Part shown: in pieces, positions 58,075 to 64,000 of the stretch | Position numbering within the stretch: position 1 is the first letter of the stretch | Layout of the letters: each line of letters begins with the position of its first letter | Assembly: GCF_030555055.1 (NCBI RefSeq) | Contig: NZ_JAMOAO010000001.1 | Coordinates: 5,890,001-5,954,000, forward strand | Direction of reading: 5' to 3' | Source: Nocardiopsis sp. YSL2 | GTDB lineage: Bacteria > Actinomycetota > Actinomycetes > Streptosporangiales > Streptosporangiaceae | Length of the DNA: 64,000 nucleotides | The notes under the pieces: generated by a model | What the model was told of the DNA's origin: nothing | Seen by the model: the letters and a program-made list of their open reading frames with translations, nothing else | Database searches by the model: none | Position numbers and translations under genes: made by a program

Positions 58075-59130
58075 TCACTGGCGCTGACCCGCCAGGGACG
58101 TACCGCCTTCGAGCGCCGCGTCCGAGCACCGCGCTTCGCCGAGGGCGTCGCGGTCGCCGACGGCGACCGGGGCCCGCTCCGGGGCGCGGGCGTGGGAGCC
58201 GGGTTCCCCGGTCCCCCGCTTGTCGGGGCCGGGGTCCTCCGACACGGCCGGGCGGGCGCTGTCGCCGCGTGTGGTGCCCACGCCCGCGACCACCACCAGC
58301 GCCATCCCGGCGACCTGCACCAGGGCGGGCGACTGGCCGATGACGACCAGGCCCATGATCAGGCTGACCCCCGGCTCCATGCTGGAGAACGTGCTGTAGG
58401 CGGTCCGGCCCATCCGCTGCAGCGCCATCATCTCCAGCAGGAACGGCACCATGGGGAAGAGCAGGGCGATGCCCAGGGTGAACAGGATCAGGTCCAGGTC
58501 GGGTGCGGCGAACGCGGCGGGGGCGCCCAGGGGCGCGGAGACGAGGGCTCCGACGGTCATCGTCAGGGCCAGGCCGTGGACGGCCGAGAACCCGGCGCCC
58601 ACCTTCTGGGTGAGGACGATGTAGGCGACCACGCACACCGCGCCCGCCAGGGCGAAGCCGACGCCCACGAGGTCGAGTTCGCCCAGCCAGGGGCGGGTCA
58701 GGCAGACCACGCCGACCACGGCGGCCAGGATCCACACGAGTTCGCGGCGGCGCCGCATCGCGGCGACGGCCACCACGAGCGTGCCGAGGAACTCGATGGA
58801 GGTGGCGGTGCCGAGTTCGATCCGCGCCGTCGCCTCGGAATAGAACAGCATCATCCCCGCGCTCGCTGTGCCCAGGATCACCACGGCTCCCAGCTCACGT
58901 CGGCTCGCGGCGCGCACCGCCCGCCACAGCGAGGGCCCGCCCAGGGCCAGGAGGAGCAGCGCGGCCCAGGAGAGACGCAGCCACGTGACCGTGGCGGGGC
59001 TGGCGTGGGCGAAGGCGGTGACGGCCAGCGCGCTGCCGGTGTGCAGGGTGAACATGCCGATGAGCAGCATGATGGGCGCCGGAACCCGGGCGGGGGCACG
59101 GCGCAGCGAGGGAGTCAGGGAGCGGATCAC
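58075..59130 (-). CDS. EamA-family (drug/metabolite) transporter
   Basis: A 351-residue protein with ten hydrophobic helices in two EamA repeats, followed by a charged C-terminal tail. The segments FYSEATARIELGTATSIEFLGTL near the end of the first repeat and AYSTFSSMEPGVSLIMGLVVIGQ in the second fit the RhtA/RhaT-like group that exports amino acids or related metabolites. GTG 59130 is chosen; GTG 59166 is an alternative, but it leaves little space for promoters of the divergent LysR gene. Direct repeats lie in the intergenic region. Confidence 0.82.
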   Translation of the reverse strand: MIRSLTPSLRRAPARVPAPIMLLIGMFTLHTGSALAVTAFAHASPATVTWLRLSWAALLLLALGGPSLWRAVRAASRRELGAVVILGTASAGMMLFYSEATARIELGTATSIEFLGTLVVAVAAMRRRRELVWILAAVVGVVCLTRPWLGELDLVGVGFALAGAVCVVAYIVLTQKVGAGFSAVHGLALTMTVGALVSAPLGAPAAFAAPDLDLILFTLGIALLFPMVPFLLEMMALQRMGRTAYSTFSSMEPGVSLIMGLVVIGQSPALVQVAGMALVVVAGVGTTRGDSARPAVSEDPGPDKRGTGEPGSHARAPERAPVAVGDRDALGEARCSDAALEGGTSLAGQRQ

Positions 59131-59133
59131 CCC

Positions 59134-59176
59134 ACCATTGGACCGATGCGCTTCGTTTCTGTCCACGGACCATTGG
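59134..59176. promoter_or_regulatory. Direct repeats in the EamA/lysR intergenic region
   Basis: ACCATTGG occurs at 59134-59141 and again at 59169-59176, 35 bp apart. The spacing is consistent with regulator binding on one face of the DNA. The neighbouring LysR protein is the obvious candidate. Sequence evidence is limited to the repeat itself. Confidence 0.35.
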
Positions 59177-59201
59177 TTGATGAACCATGTAGTTTTAGTG
59201 G

Positions 59202-60125
59202 ATGGATTTCACGCGCCTCCGCCTCCTCGTCGAACTCGACCGGCTCGGCACGATGGCGGCAGTGTCCGAGGTCACAGGGATGAGCACGTCGGCGGTCTCC
59301 AAACACTTCGCCGTCCTGGAGAAGGAGGCCCGCGTTCCGCTCATCGTCCCCGACGGGCGGCGGGTACGGCTGACCCCGGCCGGCCGGCGCCTGGCGGAGC
59401 ACGCCGTGGCGATCCTCGCCCGGGTGGAGGAGGCCCGCGCGGAGTTCGACGGCGAGGGCGAGCCCGTCGGGCGCGTCGACCTGGTCATGTACACGAGCGC
59501 GGCCCCCGTGGTGCTGCCCGCGCTGCGCCGGCTGCGACAGGACCATCCGGGCATCGACATCCGTCTGACCGAGCACGAGTCCGACCAGGCGCTCGCGCTC
59601 CTGCAGGACGGCGGTGCCGATCTCGGGATCGTCTACCAGTACAGTATTCTCCCCCGAGATTTTCCGGGAACACTGTCCGTTCACCCAGTGGGCACTGAGG
59701 GTCTCCTCCTGGCCCAGCCCTCCGGGGACGGCGACAGCCGCACGCTGACCCGGCGCAAGCTCCGCGAGTTCGCGCACGCGTCCTGGATCGCCAGCCCCTT
59801 CCGGGGCGATGAGGAGGCGCTGATCCGGCGCATGTGCGCCGACGCCGGGTTCATCCCGCGCATCGCGCACCGCATCGACAACCTGCGGCTGTTCGAGGAC
59901 CTGGTCGCGGCCCGGTCGGGCGTGGGGGTGGTGCCCCGGCTCACGGCGGAGACGCGGCGCGGTGTGGCGCACGCGCCCCTGGGCGAGGTGGGCGGGGTGC
60001 GCCAGGTCTACCTGGCCGGGCGTACCGGCAACTGGGCCTGGCGCCCCGTCCGCCTGGTGGCCCGCTACCTGCACGAGTCGGCGACGGGCATCCTGGACGA
60101 CGTCCCTCCGCTGGACCTGGAGTAG
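59202..60125 (+). CDS. LysR-family transcriptional regulator
   Basis: A 307-residue regulator. The N-terminal winged helix-turn-helix is LRLLVELDRLGTMAAVSEVTGMSTSAVSKHFAVLEKEARVPLI, near residues 6-48. The substrate-binding-like effector domain includes GRVDLVMYTSAAPVVLPALRRL and DLVAARSGVGVVPRL. The start is ATG 59202. It diverges from the EamA transporter gene, a common arrangement in which LysR senses the exported metabolite and activates the transporter. Confidence 0.9.
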   Translation: MDFTRLRLLVELDRLGTMAAVSEVTGMSTSAVSKHFAVLEKEARVPLIVPDGRRVRLTPAGRRLAEHAVAILARVEEARAEFDGEGEPVGRVDLVMYTSAAPVVLPALRRLRQDHPGIDIRLTEHESDQALALLQDGGADLGIVYQYSILPRDFPGTLSVHPVGTEGLLLAQPSGDGDSRTLTRRKLREFAHASWIASPFRGDEEALIRRMCADAGFIPRIAHRIDNLRLFEDLVAARSGVGVVPRLTAETRRGVAHAPLGEVGGVRQVYLAGRTGNWAWRPVRLVARYLHESATGILDDVPPLDLE

Positions 60126-60140
60126 CGCCCGAGACCGGCG

Positions 60141-62405
60141 TCAGGTCTTCTCCTTGGGGCGCCACGTCCTGCCCCGGCCCGCCTTCCTCGGCTTGGCGGG
60201 CAGCGGCCTGGAGGCCGCGGCCTCCTCTGGTGCCGCCGCGACCTGCGCCTGTGTCTGGGCCTGCGTCGTGGCCCGCACCTGGGCCGCCGACCGCTCCGCA
60301 GAGGCGGACGCCCGCGAACCGGTACCCCGACCCGCGGTCGGGGCAGGCTCGTCCTGCACAACGGCCTCTGCGGCCGACTCACGCCACGGAGAAGGATCGG
60401 TGTCCGTCGGCACCTCCGCTGGCACGGACGGGGCCTCGTCCTTGTCGGGATCGTGCTTCCCGACCCGACCCTCCGGCTCCTCCTTCCCCGGCCCGGCTTC
60501 GGCGGGCCGGTCGTCGGCTTCGGAAGCGGTCATGACCTCGTCCCCATCGGGCCCGGCTGCGGTCTCCTCGGTCACGCCGAGTTCGGGAACGCCCTCCCAG
60601 AAGGCGTTCGGTTCGGGGTCGTCATTCCCGGCCAGGGTGTCCCAGAAGCCGGACAGGGCCACCGCCTCGGCAGCCGTCCGACGCGGCGCGGGCTCCGGGG
60701 CGGGTTCGGCCGCCGCCGCGGGCCGTGCGTCCGCCACGGGCCGGTCGCGGTGAACGCGGATCGCCCGCAGCACCTCGTCGCTGTCGCTCCCCGGCCAGGA
60801 GTGGTGGAAGATCGTGGCGAGCGGCGTACTCGTCTCTGTGATGAGGCCGTCCTCCTCGATCACACAGCTCCCGCCGAGCGGCCACCGGCCCAGCAGGACC
60901 GCGCTGATGCCGCGGTGCTGGCCGTGCAGCAGCAGCGCGGACAGGGCCGACTCGTGTTCCGGGACGGGCCGTGCGACGAGGACCAGCGGAGCGCGTTCGT
61001 CCGTGCGCAGCGCCTCTCCGGAGGTCCGGTGCAACTCGCGCTGGAGTACCGCGAGCGCTTCCGCCATCCCGTCGACCATCCGCACGGGCGGGCAGGGGCG
61101 CTCACCGAGCAGCTCCCTACCCTGATCACCGATGAGCCACCCGGTGTCCTCCTCGGTGATCAGCACGCGCGCAACCCCAGAATCCGGGGCGACGAGCGCG
61201 TTGACCAGCAGTCGACGGGCCGCGCCCTTCATGCCCGCGCCCGTCAGGCCGATCCCGGGCACGTGTCCCAGTTCCACGCTCACACGGTCGTCGATCTCGT
61301 CCTGGGGCGTGGGGCGGGGAGGGACGGGCGGCAGGGCGAGGGGCTGCGTCCGCCGACGCGGCAGCGACAGGACCGCCCGGGGCAGGCGCACGCCTCCCCG
61401 CGCCAGGACGTAGCCGCCGAGCACCCCCGCGAACGCCGCGGAGACGGTGACCGCGTGGTCGGGCACCTCCATCACGATGACGCGTTCGGGCTCCTCCTCC
61501 CCGTCCCGCTGCGACGCGGAGGCGAGCGCGACCTGCTCCTCGGCCTCCGTGTCCCCTGTCGCGTCGCCCCCGTTCGCCGCGACATCCTCCCCCGCCGTGT
61601 CCTCGGGTTCCTCAGCGCTCGCGGGCGCCTGCTCCGGCGGCCCGGTCCGGACCGTGTAGACGAGCTCGACCCTGCGCTGGTCCGCGTGGTCGCCCTCGCG
61701 CTGCTGACGCGAGCCGGCCCCCTCGACCGTCGTCTCCGGGGCGGCGTCGCCGAGCTCGGCGGCGAGGTGGTCGGCGACCGCCTGGGCCCTGCGCTCGGAG
61801 AGCTCCAGGTTGGTCTGGGCGTCCCCCGTCGGATCGGTGTGCCCGGTGACCAGGACGGGCACGTCGGGGTCGCCGTACTCGCGCAGGAGCTCCACCACCG
61901 GGGCCAGGTCCGCGCTCATCCCCTCGGTCAGGTCCGCCGACCCGGTCGCGAACCCCGCGACGACGCGTTCGCGCTCGACACTGCGGGGCCCCTCCTCTGC
62001 GTCCGGCGCGGACGCTGGAGCGCTGTCCCCCTGCCCGGGCGCCTCCTCACCGGTGACGGTGTCGGCCAGCGCGTAGGTCGGCGTGACCACGCTCGCGCCG
62101 ACGGCGGTGGCCGCGACGACCTGCAACGGGCCCAGCGGCCGGAACAGGCCGGGAGTGCCCCGCACGCGCGCCGCACCCTCGACCACGAGGCCCGCCAGGT
62201 ACAGGCCCCACAGTGCCCACAGCACGACGATCAGGAGCGCAGTGCCCAGTCCGGGCGGCAGCCGCAGGCCGCGCAGGTGGACCAGGGTGCCCGACCACGA
62301 CAGGTCGAGCTGCGGCCACGACAGGTGCCACACGAGCACGTAGGGAATCCCGAGCAGGACCGCCGACGCGAGGGCGATCGCGCTCGGCTTGCGGAATCGT
62401 GACAT
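60141..62405 (-). CDS. OmpA-domain membrane protein of the Tad pilus locus
   Basis: A 754-residue protein. Two N-terminal transmembrane helices (about 10-28 and 54-76) precede an OmpA-like peptidoglycan-binding domain (about 148-255) with VLVTGHTDPTGDAQTNLELSER and RRAQAVADHLAAEL. A third transmembrane helix (about 322-342) and a cytoplasmic domain (about 385-600) follow, then a long disordered Glu/Pro/Ala tail ending RKAGRGRTWRPKEKT. Actinobacterial Tad loci usually carry a LysM- or BTAD-containing protein here. The OmpA domain is unusual in a Gram-positive cell and may anchor the pilus machine to peptidoglycan. It is the last gene of the locus in view. Confidence 0.7.
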   Translation of the reverse strand: MSRFRKPSAIALASAVLLGIPYVLVWHLSWPQLDLSWSGTLVHLRGLRLPPGLGTALLIVVLWALWGLYLAGLVVEGAARVRGTPGLFRPLGPLQVVAATAVGASVVTPTYALADTVTGEEAPGQGDSAPASAPDAEEGPRSVERERVVAGFATGSADLTEGMSADLAPVVELLREYGDPDVPVLVTGHTDPTGDAQTNLELSERRAQAVADHLAAELGDAAPETTVEGAGSRQQREGDHADQRRVELVYTVRTGPPEQAPASAEEPEDTAGEDVAANGGDATGDTEAEEQVALASASQRDGEEEPERVIVMEVPDHAVTVSAAFAGVLGGYVLARGGVRLPRAVLSLPRRRTQPLALPPVPPRPTPQDEIDDRVSVELGHVPGIGLTGAGMKGAARRLLVNALVAPDSGVARVLITEEDTGWLIGDQGRELLGERPCPPVRMVDGMAEALAVLQRELHRTSGEALRTDERAPLVLVARPVPEHESALSALLLHGQHRGISAVLLGRWPLGGSCVIEEDGLITETSTPLATIFHHSWPGSDSDEVLRAIRVHRDRPVADARPAAAAEPAPEPAPRRTAAEAVALSGFWDTLAGNDDPEPNAFWEGVPELGVTEETAAGPDGDEVMTASEADDRPAEAGPGKEEPEGRVGKHDPDKDEAPSVPAEVPTDTDPSPWRESAAEAVVQDEPAPTAGRGTGSRASASAERSAAQVRATTQAQTQAQVAAAPEEAAASRPLPAKPRKAGRGRTWRPKEKT

Positions 62406-62423
62406 GGCCGCCTCACTGAACGT

Positions 62424-62828
62424 CTAGGGGGTGGGCTGCGTGTACGGGCGGGCGCTGGCGGTGGACTCGGTCGTGGTGGTGCCCAGGGGCAGCAGGGTGA
62501 AGGTGTAGGGGACCCGGGCCGTCACGGTCACGGTGTCGCCGTCCACGGTGACACTGCCCGTGGCACCGGAGGCGGCGAGGAAGCCCTGTGCGGCGGCGGC
62601 CGCGGCGGCGGGGTCCAGCCGCACCGTGTCCCCGCCCTCCCGATAGGCGGCCCAGTCCAACTGCTGTGTCCCCACCCGCGCGGCCTCCTGGGAGAGCGCG
62701 AGTGCCTGGGTGTGGCTGCGCAGCAGACCGCCGCCGTCGAAGACCAGGCCGAGGCAGAACACGAACGCGGTGACCAGGACGATGACGAACGCCGTCGCCT
62801 GGCCGTCGTCGGACCGGATGTCGCTCAC
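62424..62828 (-). CDS. TadG/TadE-like pseudopilin
   Basis: A 134-residue protein starting (M)SDIRSDDGQATAFVIVLVTA. The G-Q-A-T-A-F-(V/I) block followed by a hydrophobic N-terminal helix is the class of the Flp pilus TadG N-terminal region. The rest is a small beta-rich domain. GTG 62828 overlaps the preceding gene's stop in GTGA. Probably a minor pseudopilin or prepilin-like subunit, exported by the Tad system. Confidence 0.7.
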   Translation of the reverse strand: MSDIRSDDGQATAFVIVLVTAFVFCLGLVFDGGGLLRSHTQALALSQEAARVGTQQLDWAAYREGGDTVRLDPAAAAAAAQGFLAASGATGSVTVDGDTVTVTARVPYTFTLLPLGTTTTESTASARPYTQPTP

Positions 62829-63244
62829 GGCTGCCCCCGGAAGGTGTCCACGGCCACGGTCGAGCTGCCCTGGATCGTGACGCTGCCGGGCACGCCGAGG
62901 CCGGACAGGTCGTCCAGGCCGACCCGGCAGTCCAGCACCGCCGTCACGGTGCCGCCCGGCCGGAGGCCGCCGTGGTCCAGGGCCAGGATGTGGTCCGAGC
63001 AGATCAGCCCGGATGCGGCCAGGCTCCGAGCGGCGATGTCCGTCGCACCGGCCTCGGCCGCCGGGACGGACCGCTCCAGCGAGGCCGCGCGCGCGGCGGC
63101 GTGCGCGGCCTCGTCGGCGATGGAGCCGGCGCCCACCACACGCCCGGCGAGGATCATCAGCAGGGCGAAGGCGATCAGCATCGGGGTGAGCAGTGCCAGC
63201 TCCACCGACGCGGCGCCCCGGTCGTCCGAGCGCTGCTTCTTCAC
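62825..63244 (-). CDS. TadE-family pseudopilin
   Basis: A 139-residue protein. The residues RSDDRGAASVELALLTPMLI near the start form the TadE-type cleavage and hydrophobic helix region (G-x-x-x-V-E). The C-terminal part has a Cys pair (GLICSD and LDCRVG), typical of minor pseudopilins. GTG 63244 overlaps the preceding gene's stop in GTGA. The three tad pseudopilin genes are tightly coupled. Confidence 0.8.
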   Translation of the reverse strand: MKKQRSDDRGAASVELALLTPMLIAFALLMILAGRVVGAGSIADEAAHAAARAASLERSVPAAEAGATDIAARSLAASGLICSDHILALDHGGLRPGGTVTAVLDCRVGLDDLSGLGVPGSVTIQGSSTVAVDTFRGQP

Positions 63245-63633
63245 GGCTGTGCTCCTGTCTGGGCCTCCGGTGGCACGAAGCGCTCCACCGGCACGGACAG
63301 CTCCTGGTGCACCGGCCAGGTCAGTCCGGGGATGAGGGAGGTGACGCTCGCCTCCACCACGGCCCGGACCTCGGTCTCGCCGCGATCGACGGTGACGGTG
63401 CGCTCCACCAGCAGCGAGCCGCCGAGCTCGTCGGCGACCGCCTCGGCACCGGCCTGGCCGCCCGCTCCGTCGGCGGTGCGGGCGGCCTCGGCGGACTGGC
63501 GTGCGATGGCGGCGGCCAGGTGGTCGCCGTGCATCCACAGCGCCGTCTGGAGGACGAAGAGCATCAGGAGCAGGAGCAGCGGAGTGGCGATCGCGAGTTC
63601 CGCGCTGCCCTGGTCGTCGTCGGGGGAGGCCAA
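63241..63633 (-). CDS. TadE-family pseudopilin
   Basis: A 130-residue protein. The start is probably TTG 63633 (MASPDDDQGSAELAIATPLL): G-S-A-E-L followed by a hydrophobic helix is the TadE signature. The following 80 residues are an exported beta-rich domain. The start lies 3 bases after the stop of the Flp-like pilin gene, so its translation may depend on that gene. Confidence 0.78.
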   Translation of the reverse strand: MASPDDDQGSAELAIATPLLLLLMLFVLQTALWMHGDHLAAAIARQSAEAARTADGAGGQAGAEAVADELGGSLLVERTVTVDRGETEVRAVVEASVTSLIPGLTWPVHQELSVPVERFVPPEAQTGAQP

Positions 63634-63636
63634 CGC

Positions 63637-63810
63637 TCAGCCCAGGGTGATGCTGTTGGCGTAGGTCTCCACGTTCTTGGCGATGATGCCCACCACCGTG
63701 GCGGCCATCACCACCAGCAGAGCGATCACCACGACCGTCTCGGTGGAGTAGCCGTGGTCGTCGCGCGGAAGGCCGAGACGGGTGCGGAGGTAGGAGGTGA
63801 TGCGCTTCAT
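63637..63810 (-). CDS. Flp/Fap-type pilin-like small protein
   Basis: A 57-residue protein starting MKRITSYLRTRLGLPRDDHG. A short basic leader is followed by YSTETVVVIALLVVMAATVV, a hydrophobic helix with the processing-type glutamate at its start. It ends AKNVETYANSITLG. This is the form of an Flp pilin: leader, G/E-type cleavage region, single helix and short tail. ATG 63810 is used. It lies between the TadC end and the TadE genes, the expected position in tad clusters. Confidence 0.75.
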   Translation of the reverse strand: MKRITSYLRTRLGLPRDDHGYSTETVVVIALLVVMAATVVGIIAKNVETYANSITLG

Positions 63811-63838
63811 CGGGGGACTCCCAGGGGTCGGATCGGTG

Positions 63839-64000
63839 TCAGAGGCTGAACAGGACGTGGCTGAGGGCGGGGTAGCCGAGGAGGACGAGGAAACCGGCGA
63901 AGAGCAGGACGACGGGCAGGCTCATCCGTTCGGTGTCGGACTGGGCGTCGGCGTCGAGTTCGGCGAGGAACTGCGTACGCAGGGTCTTGGCCTTGGCGGC
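63839..64000 (-). CDS. TadC/type II secretion F-domain protein, C-terminal end (truncated by window edge)
   Basis: The last 53 codons of a minus-strand gene are visible. They encode KAKTLRTQFLAELDADAQSD, then RMSLPVVLLFAGFLVLLGYP and ALSHVLFSL. A hydrophilic stretch followed by a terminal transmembrane helix is the C-terminal layout of TadB/TadC inner-membrane platform proteins. Its stop is 28 bases upstream of the pilin start. The rest lies beyond the window. Confidence 0.7.
   Translation of the reverse strand, partial: AAKAKTLRTQFLAELDADAQSDTERMSLPVVLLFAGFLVLLGYPALSHVLFSL

Noticed and set aside
56728-59283. An 851-codon plus-strand open frame opposite the Vps62-like and EamA genes
   Set aside because: No start signal or domain; the composition is that of an antisense frame.
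1-64000. Search for tRNA, rRNA, CRISPR arrays, insertion sequences and attachment sites
   Set aside because: No cloverleaf with a T-loop consensus, no repeated spacer array, no transposase and no terminal inverted repeats flanking a gene were seen by eye. A tRNAscan and ISfinder search would be decisive.

Overview
The window looks like a chromosomal segment of a high-GC, mycelial-type actinobacterium, most likely a member of the Nocardiopsaceae (Nocardiopsis or a relative). The evidence is the extreme third-position GC, many GTG starts, frequent ATGA/GTGA gene overlaps, leaderless TAGGGT promoters, a mycothiol-dependent enzyme fold, DUF6153 and Methyltransf_19 proteins, and perfect CelR/CebR operators (TGGGAGCGCTCCCA) in front of cellulase genes. 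The genus is an inference; no rRNA or tRNA gene is present to test it.

Layout. 1-5.9 kb: a truncated sensor histidine kinase, purB, a subtilisin-like protease, a small membrane protein, a threonine-dehydratase-like enzyme and a flavin-reductase-fold protein. 5.9-14.2 kb: a complete respiratory nitrate reductase operon narGHJI (overlapping genes, minus strand) diverging from a NarK-type transporter. 14.3-21.3 kb: a plant-polysaccharide cluster of four secreted CBM2 proteins (GH48 cellulase, GH10 xylanase, GH5 mannanase-type enzyme, AA10 LPMO). Tandem CelR boxes lie in front of the GH48 gene and a GC-rich hairpin follows each gene. 21.4-29 kb: a mycothiol-dependent isomerase-type protein, a NUDIX remnant, a large LuxR-family (LAL) regulator diverging from a secreted lipase, a flavin monooxygenase/FMN reductase pair, and a small metal-associated-looking membrane pair (DUF6153 plus a His-tailed protein). 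About 1.3 kb of apparently gene-free DNA follows.

30.2-36.2 kb: a LacI regulator diverging from a four-gene sugar ABC importer closely resembling E. coli YtfQRT-YjfF (galactofuranose uptake). 36.3-45.8 kb: a phenylacetate catabolic region: paaABCDE plus a PaaI-type thioesterase, a second block of thiolase, enoyl-CoA hydratase, 3-hydroxyacyl-CoA dehydrogenase and isomerase, and a divergent paaK. Identical 14-bp palindromes in front of paaA and paaK mark a PaaR-type regulon, but neither the regulator nor the ring-opening enzyme PaaZ is in view. 46-48 kb: a drug-efflux MFS gene and its divergent TetR regulator, with two matching operators.

48-64 kb: mixed housekeeping and accessory genes: a Methyltransf_19 protein, an RlaP-type nucleotidyltransferase, two very small genes, a zinc-finger membrane protein, a CelR-box-controlled GH1 beta-glucosidase, an O-methyltransferase, AlkB, a Vps62-like membrane protein and an EamA exporter with its LysR regulator. 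The right edge enters a Tad/Flp pilus locus (TadC end, Flp-like pilin, three TadE/G-like pseudopilins and an unusual OmpA-domain membrane protein).

Functionally the window joins biomass breakdown (CelR regulon: GH48, GH1 and probably the cluster), aromatic-acid catabolism (paa) and anaerobic respiration (nar). No mobile element, CRISPR array, tRNA or rRNA was found. I did not find a clearly novel defence or biosynthetic system. The most unusual items are the regulatory architecture of the cellulase cluster, the OmpA-domain Tad protein, the Vps62-like protein and the 1.3-kb orphan region near 29-30.2 kb.
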